Source: Candidatus Poribacteria bacterium (GTDB lineage Bacteria > Poribacteria > WGA-4E > WGA-3G). Taken from it: a DNA stretch of 47,261 bases. Below, piece after piece: positions 18,542 through 27,652 of this stretch. The notes under the pieces were generated by a model, which had not been told where the DNA came from, did no database searches, and saw only the letters and a program-made list of their open reading frames with translations. The stretch is taken from positions 7,946 through 55,206 of the forward strand of contig PYJC01000117.1 in assembly GCA_003635255.1 (NCBI GenBank). The letters are read 5' to 3'. The position numbers and the translations under genes are program-made. Every line of letters starts with the position of its first letter. Within the stretch, counting starts at the first letter, position 1.

Positions 18542-19549
18542 ATGGCTTCCGAAAAAATACTGCTGATTCGACTCAGTTCCCTTGGCGACATCGTGCTCAC
18601 AACACCCGCGATCCGAGCGGTGCGTGCGCATTTCCCAGATGCGTATATTGCTATGCTTGTCGCAAAACAATCCGCAGAGATCCTCCGCGAAAATCCACAT
18701 CTCAATGAAATAATTACGTTTGATCGGCTCGCTAAAAATAAGGATACAGGTGAAATGTTGCGGATTATTCGTCTTCTGCGTGAACGGAAATTCACGCTGA
18801 CTATTGATCTCCAGCGGAAATTTCGTACTGAAATGTTAATGTATTTCAGTGGTGCCGCCGAACGTATCGGTAAGGGTAGATTCTGTACCGTCCGCGTCCA
18901 TGAGCAGGGTAACAAACACGCCACAGCACACTATTTCGACCTGTTACATGCAGCTGGTATTCCGGCAGAAGATCCAAGATTGGAGCTCTTTCTCTCCGAA
19001 TCTGAGCAGTTAGATACAGCACAACGGTTTGACACCGCAGGCGTTAACGATGGACAATTAAAGGTGGGATTTTTTCCGGGTGCTGGTTGGAAATTACGGG
19101 AGTGGATGCCTGATCGTTTCGCTGCCATTGGGGATAAACTGGTAGAGCATTTCAATGCCAATGTTTTGATTTTTGGTGGACAAAAGGAAACGGAACTCGT
19201 GCAAACTGTCGCGGATCTCATGAACGCACGTGCTATTCTATTTGCCGGTAATCTTCAAATTCGGGAGTTAGCCGCCTGCATTGAAAAGTGCGATCTCTTT
19301 CTCACCAATGACACCGGTCCGATGCATATCGCCGCGGCAGTCGGAACCCCTACGGTGTCTCTGTTTGGTCCCGGTAACCACATCCGATTTCAACCCCTCG
19401 GCGAGTTACATCAAACTATCCGCCACGCCGTGCCGTGTAGTCCTTGCAAGCAGTTCACGGATAAGTGTAAAGACAACATCTGCATGAAGGGAATTGGTGT
19501 GGATGAAGTATGGGAATCTGTCTCTCGTACCCTTACGAAAACTACCTAA
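18542..19549 (+). CDS. Glycosyltransferase family 9 (ADP-heptose:LPS heptosyltransferase-like)
   Basis: 335 residues with the GT9 start ILLIRLSSLGDIVLTTPAIRAV (split: RLSSLGDIVLTTP at about 9-21) and the nucleotide-sugar motif FLTNDTGPMHIAAAVGTPTVSLFGP, whose core is NDTGPMHIAA. Such enzymes add heptose or related sugars to lipopolysaccharide core on the cytosolic membrane face. This supports a Gram-negative outer membrane. A C-terminal C-x2-C...C...C cluster (CSPCKQFTDKCKDNIC) is seen in several GT9 relatives. Sugar and acceptor are not known. Confidence 0.9.
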   Translation: MASEKILLIRLSSLGDIVLTTPAIRAVRAHFPDAYIAMLVAKQSAEILRENPHLNEIITFDRLAKNKDTGEMLRIIRLLRERKFTLTIDLQRKFRTEMLMYFSGAAERIGKGRFCTVRVHEQGNKHATAHYFDLLHAAGIPAEDPRLELFLSESEQLDTAQRFDTAGVNDGQLKVGFFPGAGWKLREWMPDRFAAIGDKLVEHFNANVLIFGGQKETELVQTVADLMNARAILFAGNLQIRELAACIEKCDLFLTNDTGPMHIAAAVGTPTVSLFGPGNHIRFQPLGELHQTIRHAVPCSPCKQFTDKCKDNICMKGIGVDEVWESVSRTLTKTT

Positions 19550-19589
19550 CTCAGGCAGATTCTGCAGTCAACTAAATAGTTCATCAGGC

Positions 19590-19988
19590 TCATCTCTGCG
19601 GGTATTCAAGCGCGAGCAGAGACTGCCCCCGCCCCAGCATCTCATTAATTGACTGTAATTTCGTAGTAGACATCCCCATAAGTGCCATGAACACAGAGTA
19701 TTCTAACGAAACATCAACTTTGGTTTTTGTTTCACTCACTGGCTCCAAATCGTAGGTTATTGTCCAACCACTGAAGCGTATACCCGTAACGCTGTCAATC
19801 GCTTTCTCATGGATAACAAGTCGACGGTTCTCAGATTCGTTCAGAAATCGTCCAGAGTATTCCCTTCTTCCTCGATGAAGTTCCCTATAGGCAGCGAGAA
19901 ACTTGGGATTTCCTACGGAGTTCTTCACATAAGAATAGCATGTTGCCACTGGAACTTCGATATCTACTGAAGCGTACGTCTTTCTCAT
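19590..19988 (-). CDS. SRPBCC/START-like domain protein
   Basis: 132 residues from the ATG at 19988, which has GAAGGA ten bases upstream; a GTG at 20015 would overlap the preceding stop. The alternation of IEVPVATCYSYVKN, IRFSGWTITYDLEPV and TKVDVSLEYSVF, with a long C-terminal helix, fits the Bet v1/SRPBCC lipid- or ligand-binding fold. It is the last gene of a four-gene leftward set. Function is unknown; a small hydrophobic ligand carrier is a guess from fold. Confidence 0.65.
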   Translation of the reverse strand: MRKTYASVDIEVPVATCYSYVKNSVGNPKFLAAYRELHRGRREYSGRFLNESENRRLVIHEKAIDSVTGIRFSGWTITYDLEPVSETKTKVDVSLEYSVFMALMGMSTTKLQSINEMLGRGQSLLALEYPQR

Positions 19989-20005
19989 ATTATTAATGTC
20001 CTTCT

Positions 20006-21079
20006 TTATCCACACGCTGCCTCAAAGACGCGTAGATGATTTTCACCGAGTACCTTTCTTATATCGTCATCAGAGTAGCCGCGCTCGCTTAACCCTTCTG
20101 CGATTTTGATGAACTCGCTGGCATCCCTAAGTAAATCTCCGCCACCATCAAAGTCCGAACCGATGCCGACATGGTCAATACCCGCGATGTCGATTGCGTA
20201 GGCAATATGGTTAAGCAATTGCGCGAGCGGCGGCATTTTCTGCCAACCGTCTATGGTAATAAACCCTGGAACAAAGGTAATACCGATAACACCACCATTC
20301 GCTGCTAAGGCTTTCAGCTGTTCGTTGCTCAGGTTCCGTGAGTGACGGCACAATGTCTTACAGTTGCTGTGCGAGGCAATAACGGGGTGTTCCGAGATTT
20401 CGAGAACGTCCCAAAACCCACGCTCACTGATATGCGAGACATCAATGAGCATTCCTAAGCGGTTCATCTCTTTGACTAATGCCATACCAAACCGGGTCAA
20501 CCCACCACCCATATCCTCTTCATCGTTTCCCGTTGATGCCCATGTGTTCAGGTTATGGGTCAAGCCGATTGAACGGACACCCAGCAGATAGAGTGATCGT
20601 AGTATATTCAGACTCCGTTCAACTGCCTCGCTGTTTTCGATGACAAGAATCGCAGCAAGTTTGCCAGCTGCCTTCGCTTCGCGAATATCATTTGCATTCC
20701 GAGCGATGCAAATGTCATCGGCGTTTGCTGTTACTTCCTCGTTGAACCAACCGAACGCATCTAACGCGTAGGCGAGATGGTTTTTCCACGCGCGCGTCAC
20801 GTCAACAGCGAAGAAGGCAGCATCGATGCCGCCTTGCCGCATTTTCGGGATGTTGAGTTGGATACCGATGGCTTCCTCTGACGGCGGCACGGGACCGCGC
20901 AGATAAGCAATAATACCGGTCGGTTCCATCGGGGTTCGGACATTTTCGTTAGCAAGACTCACGTTGCCTCGACGGATATGCGCCACAATGGCATCGTTGT
21001 GCGAATCAATCACGAGTGCCTGCTCGTGTAGTTCCGAGATTCGCTTATCTGATTGTGTTTGTCTATTTTTCTTTTCCAT
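20006..21079 (-). CDS. Membrane dipeptidase-family (M19) metallopeptidase
   Basis: 357 residues of the renal dipeptidase family. Zinc-binding motifs appear in order: DSHND (His27, Asp29), the Glu in VIENSEAVERS, DVSHISERGFWDV, ASHSNC and the late DHVGIGSDFDGG. There is no signal peptide, so the product is likely cytosolic. The family hydrolyses dipeptides, including D-amino-acid dipeptides. It follows the dehydrogenase gene by five bases and precedes the SRPBCC gene, so it is part of an operon. Confidence 0.92.
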   Translation of the reverse strand: MEKKNRQTQSDKRISELHEQALVIDSHNDAIVAHIRRGNVSLANENVRTPMEPTGIIAYLRGPVPPSEEAIGIQLNIPKMRQGGIDAAFFAVDVTRAWKNHLAYALDAFGWFNEEVTANADDICIARNANDIREAKAAGKLAAILVIENSEAVERSLNILRSLYLLGVRSIGLTHNLNTWASTGNDEEDMGGGLTRFGMALVKEMNRLGMLIDVSHISERGFWDVLEISEHPVIASHSNCKTLCRHSRNLSNEQLKALAANGGVIGITFVPGFITIDGWQKMPPLAQLLNHIAYAIDIAGIDHVGIGSDFDGGGDLLRDASEFIKIAEGLSERGYSDDDIRKVLGENHLRVFEAACG

Positions 21080-21084
21080 AATCC

Positions 21085-22122
21085 TCAGGCGTAATCGAAT
21101 ACCGTTTGTATCGTTCGTTTGGCTATATCAGGCGTAATCTGTAACGTTGTCGCAACGGTGTAAGGGAGGTTATGTTGTGCGACGTACGCTGATAAATTGG
21201 TAAGCGTTTCAACAATTGCTTCAGGCGCAACAGCCGGTGGACGGTAGTTAATCTGTAAGCACTCCAGCGCATGACGATACTGCATCCACGGTTGCGATTG
21301 CAGCGCAGCCATCAGCAAAATACCGAGTCCTACCAGTTCGCCGTGTAAAACATTCCTACCGCTTGTCGATGTTAAATGGTTCTCAATAGCATAGGTAAAA
21401 TAGTGTTCGCTGCCTTCTTCAACGCGACTATGCCCGCATAGATTGCAAAGCTGCACCTCCATACACAAGAGATCGAATAGCAGTTTCAATCCATCAGGCG
21501 TGCCGCTGCCGATTTCTCGTGCATTTTCGAGAAGTGTTTGAAGGAGCGTTTCCGCTATGTTAACCGTTTGCGATGTAAGCCGCTGATCGGGTGGGTTTGC
21601 CCCCATCTTCTCCGCTTCCTGCCAATCCCAGAGTGCTGTCGCGATTGATAACACATCTGCCGCACCACTTGCCCGCATTGCAGCGGGTGCTTCGCATAGC
21701 ATATCTATATCTACGATAACCGTATCAGGTGGCTTCGTTGGGAGATACCGGACACATCCGTTTTCTCTGACCCCTGTTGCGTCGGTGAGAAAAGCGTCTG
21801 TTGATAAAATAGTTGGGAGCGCGATGAGGGACAATCCATTTGCCGCTGCAACAAACTTAGCGGTATCAATTGTCAACCCTCCGCCGATTCCGTAGACCAC
21901 TTCACCTTCACATACTTCAGCGACCGCAGCCATAGCTGCGTCTGTATTCCCCTTAACATAGATAAGTTGATGAGAATTGATATCGATGCCTTTGACTGCC
22001 TTCCATGCCGGTTCCGTGGTCAAAACGACTGCGTCGCGTTGCTCCTTAATATCAGCAAACGCGCATCTCACCATATCCGGCAATCGTCCAATTTTTTCTT
22101 CAGAACAATCCTCTAACAACAT
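21085..22122 (-). CDS. Glycerol-1-phosphate dehydrogenase-like (EgsA/AraM) protein
   Basis: 345-residue member of the iron-containing alcohol dehydrogenase / dehydroquinate-synthase-like superfamily. The NAD(P) glycine loop GIGGGLTIDTAKFVA is at 78-92, and LPTILSTDAFLTDATGV (102-118) is characteristic of the glycerol-1-phosphate dehydrogenase branch. Metal ligands are likely Asp156, His240 and His260. The branch includes archaeal EgsA and bacterial AraM, which reduce DHAP to sn-glycerol 1-phosphate; substrate here is inferred. It sits between a beta-propeller gene and a dipeptidase gene. Confidence 0.8.
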   Translation of the reverse strand: MLLEDCSEEKIGRLPDMVRCAFADIKEQRDAVVLTTEPAWKAVKGIDINSHQLIYVKGNTDAAMAAVAEVCEGEVVYGIGGGLTIDTAKFVAAANGLSLIALPTILSTDAFLTDATGVRENGCVRYLPTKPPDTVIVDIDMLCEAPAAMRASGAADVLSIATALWDWQEAEKMGANPPDQRLTSQTVNIAETLLQTLLENAREIGSGTPDGLKLLFDLLCMEVQLCNLCGHSRVEEGSEHYFTYAIENHLTSTSGRNVLHGELVGLGILLMAALQSQPWMQYRHALECLQINYRPPAVAPEAIVETLTNLSAYVAQHNLPYTVATTLQITPDIAKRTIQTVFDYA

Positions 22123-22153
22123 TAGAAACCTCTCATCGGATTCAAATGGATCT

Positions 22154-23314
22154 TTAATTCAGCGATGACGATAAATCCACAAGATATATTTGCCGGGATC
22201 CTTCATGAACGGAGTCGAAGGTAATCGTTTTTCCGTCTGGAGCCCAGCGCGGATGCAAATCGCATCGGATATCTCCGGTGAACTGCGCTTCGTGATGGAA
22301 TTCCCCTAAGACAACCTTTCGGTTTTCAGCGATATTGTAAACCATCAATTGTGCGAGTCGTTCGGGACCTCGGGGGTATGTGTCACACAGTAGCCACTGC
22401 CGGTCCGGTGAAAATGAGGCGTGTCCATCGTTGGGTAGGACCCTGCGCCCGATCGGCGTAAAGTCGCGCGCGCCATCCGCAAATTCAACAAATCCCATCT
22501 CACCGACGATATCTGAAGATACAAGAATCTGTGTAGGTGTCCGCCAATCAAAATGTGACACGCGATAACCGAACGGAATTTGCATTTCCAAATCAGAGCC
22601 ATCAGGGTTCACTGTCCAGAGCGAGGTGTAAAATCCTGTTTCCTGACGCACGCGACAAAAAAATAGAAGTCGCGTCCCGTCTGTGTTAAACAGAACATGG
22701 TTGAACCAGGTCCTTTTTCCTACCACCCGTTCATCCGCACTGGCTCGGATAACATCAGCAATAGAAAGCACAAGTTTAGCACTCCCATCTTGGAGATTGA
22801 GTTGATACAAACCGTCTTCCTCCGGTTGTGCTTCAACATCGTCAGATGTGTTGTCGGTGGCATACCCAACAACAGCGCGACAGTGTGCCATCCGTCCATA
22901 ATTCAAACCGATCGCATGTGAAGCGGTTGGTGACACGGCAGCAATCGCACCTTGGATAGTACGTACCGCACCTGTAGTTGGGTTTAAGGCACGTGATACA
23001 AGCCTACCATTCTCCCAATCGTTAAACGTAAATTCTGCATCGACACCATGATTGTCGTCTGTTGTAATGTTCCCTATCCAATGCATCATACTACCCTGCT
23101 GGAGGTTAAAAGCGGAAGTCTTCGCGTATGGGGTAAATTGATACGTGTAACGATCAACGAGTCCGACAGCTGCCATATCTTCTGGCAAAGGGCGGTGCGT
23201 ATGAAAATCGGTCTCTAATGCAAGATGATACCGCGACGTGCTATCCCAGGGGTTTATACCGTAATACCCAAAAAAATGATGTTTTGCCCCGATAGAAAGT
23301 CTTTGTATATTCAT
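22154..23314 (-). CDS. TolB/PD40-type beta-propeller protein
   Basis: 386 residues without signal peptide. Starts IGAKHHFFGYYGINPWD and contains repeated blades with S-P-x-x-x-x-L/I and PDG patterns, ending RWAPDGKTITFDSVHEGSRQIYLVDL, typical of PD40/oligogalacturonate-lyase-like propellers. The HHFFGYYG start is shared by proteins annotated near sugar-degradation genes, but I cannot assign activity. It is the first gene of the leftward operon ending at 19590. Confidence 0.7.
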   Translation of the reverse strand: MNIQRLSIGAKHHFFGYYGINPWDSTSRYHLALETDFHTHRPLPEDMAAVGLVDRYTYQFTPYAKTSAFNLQQGSMMHWIGNITTDDNHGVDAEFTFNDWENGRLVSRALNPTTGAVRTIQGAIAAVSPTASHAIGLNYGRMAHCRAVVGYATDNTSDDVEAQPEEDGLYQLNLQDGSAKLVLSIADVIRASADERVVGKRTWFNHVLFNTDGTRLLFFCRVRQETGFYTSLWTVNPDGSDLEMQIPFGYRVSHFDWRTPTQILVSSDIVGEMGFVEFADGARDFTPIGRRVLPNDGHASFSPDRQWLLCDTYPRGPERLAQLMVYNIAENRKVVLGEFHHEAQFTGDIRCDLHPRWAPDGKTITFDSVHEGSRQIYLVDLSSSLN

Positions 23315-23453
23315 GTATACTTTTTTTAATTTCAGGCTACCCCGTAAAAGGTAGACGGTGTTCAGAACCGGTTTTGCTTATAAACTTCGGAAATCCTTTT
23401 AACGTGACATAAGATTGCAGATTCGGTGGTGATTAATTTGATTTGTTGGTTGA

Positions 23454-23462
23454 ATTATAGCA
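23454..23462 (-). promoter_or_regulatory. Extended -10 promoter candidate of the beta-propeller operon
   Basis: On the minus strand TGC-TATAAT is an extended -10; no good -35 is seen. It is about 140 bases upstream of the propeller start. The remainder of the 380-base divergent gap 23315-23694 shows no gene or strong repeat. Confidence 0.45.
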
Positions 23463-23694
23463 CAATTGGCATATTGGGACGTTAAATCAATGCAGACTAT
23501 TATTGCATCCGTGAGTTCGATATATTTCATTAAGTGCGAATTTTGAAACCGAAATCTGGCTTCATCGTTTTACTTATTGACATTCCGAAGAAGGATCGGT
23601 GGTTTCGTCTGAATAAATTTGGCACCTTACCTGAATATAGCGCGCAAGAAGCCTTTTTGTATTCTTAATCACAAGAGACCCGGACACAAAAAAA

Positions 23695-24429
23695 ATGCAA
23701 TTTGCAGTGAAAACAGATACAGGTAAGCTTCGCGATAGAAACGAAGATTTATACTATTTCGATACGCAGCTCCAATTGTTTGCTATCGCCGATGGTATGG
23801 GCGGACATGATCGAGGTGACATCGCGAGTCGTATAGCTCTTGAAGTTATTCAGGAGTGGGCGGAAACCCAAGCCTCTCCGCAGAGCGATTTAGGCCCCAT
23901 GAAACGACTTGGCGTTTTAAGCGAACTTGCGGAGGAAGCGAATCAGCGGATCTATACTTCCACCGAGAATCAAGGCAAAGGTCGCGGTATGGGTACCACC
24001 CTCATCGCAGGTTTTGTTACTTTTAGTTACCTCGCGTATGTGCATGTTGGTGATAGTAGACTCTATGTCCTACGCGATGAAACACTCACGCAGATAACGA
24101 CAGACGACTCCATCGTTCAAAAAATGGTCGAAAAAGATGAAATCACTCCAGAAGAGGGACGGGTCCATGAAAAACGGAACATTATTACGCAGGCTATCGG
24201 TTTGAAGTCAACGGTTGCTGTCAATGCCGATGCATATCCGCTCGTCCCCGGAGATATTGTGCTTGCCTGTACAGATGGTTTACACGACTTAATTATCGAC
24301 GACCGCGAGATTGCTGATATTATCTTGGCCGCCTCTGATATTGAAGAGGCATGTGAGAATCTCGTGAACAAGGCACTCGATTATGGCGGCACCGATAACG
24401 TTACGGTCCTACTCGTAGATGTTGATTAA
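23695..24429 (+). CDS. PP2C-family serine/threonine protein phosphatase
   Basis: 244 residues, the usual size for a bacterial Stp/PrpC phosphatase. Motifs: DRNED (14-18), IADGMGGH (31-38, metal Asp33-Gly34), GTT at about 102-104 in RGMGTTLIAG, VGDSRLY (about 119-125), CTDGLHD and the final GGTDNVTVLLV. It removes phosphate from Ser/Thr proteins in a Mn/Mg-dependent way. No partner kinase gene is visible next to it. Convergent with rsfS. Confidence 0.93.
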   Translation: MQFAVKTDTGKLRDRNEDLYYFDTQLQLFAIADGMGGHDRGDIASRIALEVIQEWAETQASPQSDLGPMKRLGVLSELAEEANQRIYTSTENQGKGRGMGTTLIAGFVTFSYLAYVHVGDSRLYVLRDETLTQITTDDSIVQKMVEKDEITPEEGRVHEKRNIITQAIGLKSTVAVNADAYPLVPGDIVLACTDGLHDLIIDDREIADIILAASDIEEACENLVNKALDYGGTDNVTVLLVDVD

Positions 24430-24519
24430 CGGACCAACCCGAAACTTAACAGCCCCCAGTTCTCTTCCTCAGACTTTCAAGACAGGTTTTGGAAACTTGT
24501 CCGACTTCCCACAGCAAAA

Positions 24520-24978
24520 TTATATCTCCGAGGTGCTATCCTCTTGGTCTCCGAAGACTAACGCGCCATCTGGATCCACTTCCTCTGCTTCCAACGTTTC
24601 GAGATGTGCAGGCATTGTTAATTCCGGCAATTCAATACGTTCCGCTTCAGCCCACAAGCGTTCGAGATTGTAGTAGGCACGTCTCTCAGAGAGAAAAACA
24701 TGTACGACAAAGTCAACATAGTCTAATAAAATCCAATCTGCTCTACGTGTACCTTCCTGATGCCACGGTTTCTGTGCCCAGTTGGTTTCAAGTTCCTCAA
24801 GAACCGCTTGCGAAATACCTTCTACTTGGATATCAGAGTTACCGCTGAAGATCGCAAAGAAGTCCGTGAAGCCATCAAGTTCGCGTAGATCGAGGATAAC
24901 GCTATCTTCGGCACGTCGACTCATCGCTGCGGAAGCTGCGGCTTTTAACATATCTAATGTGTTTTTTTTAGTTTCCAT
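24520..24978 (-). CDS. rsfS: Ribosomal silencing factor RsfS
   Basis: RsfS binds ribosomal protein uL14 and blocks subunit joining under starvation. 152 residues, with the family core DLRELDGFTDFFAIFSG (about 30-46) and the YNLERLWAEA segment. A C-terminal acidic tail (about 125-152) extends beyond the usual length of about 110. It is the last gene of nadD-yacG-yqeK-rsfS, 18 bases after yqeK, a common arrangement. Confidence 0.92.
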   Translation of the reverse strand: METKKNTLDMLKAAASAAMSRRAEDSVILDLRELDGFTDFFAIFSGNSDIQVEGISQAVLEELETNWAQKPWHQEGTRRADWILLDYVDFVVHVFLSERRAYYNLERLWAEAERIELPELTMPAHLETLEAEEVDPDGALVFGDQEDSTSEI

Positions 24979-24996
24979 AGTGGTTTCCTTTGATTC

Positions 24997-25599
24997 TCAA
25001 CGCTCAATGCTCTTTAACGTGCTGTTATAAGTATGAAGCGTATTCGGATGAATCATCACCCCTTTTTCGAGAAGGTGCTCAATTTTTGCACGAGCAACGC
25101 AATGCACCGCACGCTCCAAATCTGTGTATGCCAACTCCCGCACTATATGAACTGCATCATGCGTCCGTGTTGGCTCCGCAAAGTCCGCCACATATAATAC
25201 TTGTGAGAGGGACCCCATTGATGGGCTTCCAGTCGTATGATTCCGAATGGCTTCGAGTATTTCTAACTCGGTTATGGCGAACTTCTCTATTGCCAGTTTT
25301 ACACCGATAAGTGGATGCAAAAGTGAAGGGTTTATTTTCTCAACCGGATCAAGGCGAATATCATAGTGACGTGCCGCGCTATATAATTCCTTAGCGTTCA
25401 TCCATTTCGCGCTGTCATGTAAAAGTGCCGCAAGGTTCGCATGCCAAACATCTACTTCATGAACACACGCGAGGTCAACCGCCATCTCTTGCACAGAGAG
25501 AACATGCTGAAGGCGTTTCTCGCTCAGTTTGTCGGAGAGATACTGCTGAATTTCAATCGACTTCGGGTGCGCCCGAAGTTCTTTGAGTGTAATGTCCAT
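24997..25599 (-). CDS. yqeK: YqeK-type HD-domain diadenosine tetraphosphate hydrolase
   Basis: 200-residue HD-domain protein. His32 in LQHVLSVQEMA and the HD pair at 61-62 in ALLHDSAKW are metal ligands; HPLIG and the DFAEPTR segment follow as in YqeK. Family members cleave Ap4A symmetrically to ADP. It lies between yacG and rsfS in a nadD cluster, as in many bacteria. Confidence 0.9.
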   Translation of the reverse strand: MDITLKELRAHPKSIEIQQYLSDKLSEKRLQHVLSVQEMAVDLACVHEVDVWHANLAALLHDSAKWMNAKELYSAARHYDIRLDPVEKINPSLLHPLIGVKLAIEKFAITELEILEAIRNHTTGSPSMGSLSQVLYVADFAEPTRTHDAVHIVRELAYTDLERAVHCVARAKIEHLLEKGVMIHPNTLHTYNSTLKSIER

Positions 25600-25620
25600 C
25601 TGACCGTGTGCGCGTCCTAT

Positions 25621-25863
25621 TTAATCTTTCTCATCGTCAATACGAATCCCTAATTCGGCTAATTCAGCAAGCAACTCCCGTTCGGTATCCGATAAAATCG
25701 TTTCCTGCAAGGGGGTACGAATCGCGTATTCCTCATTCATCCATTTTGACAGATCCGTTGCCTTACACCGAGCACTACAGAATGGGAAGTTTTTCGGTAA
25801 AGGTGTCCCCTTTTTCCATACAAAGTCGTAAGTTGTTCCGCACATACTGCATGTATGTTCCAC
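25621..25863 (-). CDS. yacG: YacG-like zinc-binding protein
   Basis: 80 residues with four Cys arranged as C5-x2-C8 and C29-x3-C33, matching the zinc site of YacG/DUF329, a DNA gyrase inhibitor family. The PFCSARCKATDLSKWMNEEYAI stretch is characteristic (core FCSARCKATDLSKW). Usual YacG is about 60-70 residues; the extra is an acidic tail. The insertion of yacG into a nadD-yqeK cluster is a little unusual, as it often sits by coaE. The gyrase role is not tested for this lineage. Confidence 0.82.
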   Translation of the reverse strand: MEHTCSMCGTTYDFVWKKGTPLPKNFPFCSARCKATDLSKWMNEEYAIRTPLQETILSDTERELLAELAELGIRIDDEKD

Positions 25864-25903
25864 GTTCTTAATATCCTTATTTTCGATTTCGGTGTCTCAA
25901 TTC

Positions 25904-26521
25904 TTAAACGGGATTTTTCATTTGTTGATACAACTGATATTGATGGATATAAGTTTCGACTGTTTCGGGCACGAGATACCGGATCGAAAGCCCGTTCCGA
26001 ATCCGCTCACGAATCGCTGTAGCAGATATATCCACACCGGTTACCGGAAAGGTCGTAACCCGTTTGCGAACCTCCAATGGCACCCGGTTCAGATCGTAAT
26101 TCGGACGTGTTGTTGCGATCATAACACATCGCGCCAAAACCTCGTCAAAATCTCTCCAAACTTTATACTCAATGAGCGAATCAGCACCGATGATCCATGC
26201 CAATTCTGCCGTCTCTCCGTAAAGTTTCTGCAGGGATTTCAGGGTTTCAATGGTATATGAAGGACCCGCGCGCTCCAATTCAATCCGTGATACCTCAAAA
26301 TTTGGGTTCCCTGCAATCGCCAAAAGTACCATCTGATATCGGTGTTCGGGTTCGATAATATCAGCATCTGCGACCTTATGCGGGGGTCTGGCAGACGGAA
26401 TAAACAAGATATTATCATAACCCAATCCAACCCGGACCTGTTCAGCACTGAGTAAATGCGCGTAGTGAATCGGGTTGAATGTCCCGCCCATCACAGCGAT
26501 TCTTTTGGTTATTTTCAGCAT
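25904..26521 (-). CDS. nadD: Nicotinate-nucleotide adenylyltransferase
   Basis: NadD joins ATP and nicotinate mononucleotide to form deamido-NAD. From the ATG at 26521 the protein is 205 residues; the frame runs 61 codons further upstream but through repeats that do not look like protein. The nucleotidyltransferase motif GGTFNPIHYAH is at 12-22, the RPPHK at 45-49, and ISATAIR at 165-171 stands for the ISSTxIR motif. First gene of the nadD-yacG-yqeK-rsfS operon. No strong ribosome site precedes the chosen start. Confidence 0.92.
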   Translation of the reverse strand: MLKITKRIAVMGGTFNPIHYAHLLSAEQVRVGLGYDNILFIPSARPPHKVADADIIEPEHRYQMVLLAIAGNPNFEVSRIELERAGPSYTIETLKSLQKLYGETAELAWIIGADSLIEYKVWRDFDEVLARCVMIATTRPNYDLNRVPLEVRKRVTTFPVTGVDISATAIRERIRNGLSIRYLVPETVETYIHQYQLYQQMKNPV

Positions 26522-26566
26522 CAGAATGTCCAGCAGATGCAAACTTGATAATATAACCCAAGTTGC

Positions 26567-26626
26567 CATCTTTGTAGCACAATATTTTAGATTGTGCATC
26601 TTCGTAGCATAATCTTCCAGATTGTG
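26567..26626 (-). repeat. Two tandem 30-bp palindromic units upstream of nadD
   Basis: Units at 26567-26596 and 26597-26626 match at 25 of 30 positions. The first contains GCACAAT/ATTGTGC arms around a seven-base loop, and the second a slightly degenerate version. They lie 45-105 bases upstream of the nadD start, so they are in its leader or promoter. Confidence 0.65.
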
Positions 26627-26884
26627 CTTGCGGAGACGCAAACTAAAAGTTTTGCGGCGTACGCGAGGAAACACTTTCTTCGCATTGGATTTTAGCGTTT
26701 GCAAAAACCCCAGATGCGACGTGCATCACGCTACAAAATTCTGCGGAGAATCAATCACTTTCAATGAAAATGGTCTCCGCATCCCGAAAATCTTATGAGT
26801 AGCAACTTGCGTTAATATAGTGAACTTTGCACTTTAAAGTATATAGGTTTACAAGAGAAAAGTCAATCTTAAAATCGCGACGCG

Positions 26885-27652
26885 TTAACTGCCGTGTACA
26901 CGAGTCTTATAATCGTCATAAGCCCGCTCAATCTGCTTTGCGGATTCTTCAGGACCGAGAAAATGCGCGCCTGTTAACACAATAGGCGGTTTCCCGCGTT
27001 CTGTCAGGAGTTCAGCAACGCGGCACTTAATCGCATTAACGATTGAAAGCGTCCCTATACTGGATGTAGGTCCCACCGGATACGCCAGATTCGGAATGTC
27101 GACCACCGCATCACCCGGCGGATTGCAGTTGTCGATGGTTAGGTCCGCGATTTCAAAAAGTCGTTTGCCGGAGGTGTGCTTTGAGGTAGATGAACGACTG
27201 TGTGCGACAGAAGTCACGGCAATAACAGGCAAATTCCGCTCCTTCGCACCTATTGCCATTTCAACAGGCAGAATATTCGTGCCAGAATTAGAAAATACCA
27301 TCATGCAGTCATGAGGACCGAAAGAAAAGTTCCGTAAAATCACTTCGGCATATCCCGAAATATTTTCAAGAAAAAGTGCTTGGCGTTGACCGTTGCAACC
27401 GACGACTTGGTTGTGATATGTGACTGCCAATTCTACGATAGGAAAGAAACCCGGAAAGCTTCCGTAACGCGGGAAAATCTCTTCGACTGCCATGCGGGAA
27501 TGTCCCGATCCAAATAGGTAGACGAGACCGCCTTCTGCTATTGTTTCAGCGCACATATCGGAAGCCTGCGCAATCGCATCGGTTTGCGTGGCTTCAATCT
27601 GTTTCAAAATGTCTTGTGCAGTGTGTAGATAGCGTAGATAAGAAATGCTCAT
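26885..27652 (-). CDS. SIS-domain sugar-phosphate binding protein (UPF0309-like)
   Basis: 255 residues with a single SIS domain. The GSGHSRMAVEE segment (about 48-58) and FSNSGTNILPVEMA (about 119-132) are the phosphosugar-binding Ser-rich loops. The overall pattern fits the UPF0309 family of putative phosphosugar isomerases or regulators. With nagB and the isomerase/epimerase gene in the window, an amino-sugar or sugar-phosphate role is plausible but unproved. TAATATAGT motifs, as in the terminal repeat of the MITE-like element, occur at both sides (26813 and 27652). Confidence 0.8.
   Translation of the reverse strand: MSISYLRYLHTAQDILKQIEATQTDAIAQASDMCAETIAEGGLVYLFGSGHSRMAVEEIFPRYGSFPGFFPIVELAVTYHNQVVGCNGQRQALFLENISGYAEVILRNFSFGPHDCMMVFSNSGTNILPVEMAIGAKERNLPVIAVTSVAHSRSSTSKHTSGKRLFEIADLTIDNCNPPGDAVVDIPNLAYPVGPTSSIGTLSIVNAIKCRVAELLTERGKPPIVLTGAHFLGPEESAKQIERAYDDYKTRVHGS

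Noticed and set aside
23577..23582. TTGACA upstream of the PP2C gene
   Set aside because: No acceptable -10 hexamer occurs at 16-18 bases, so I do not call a promoter.
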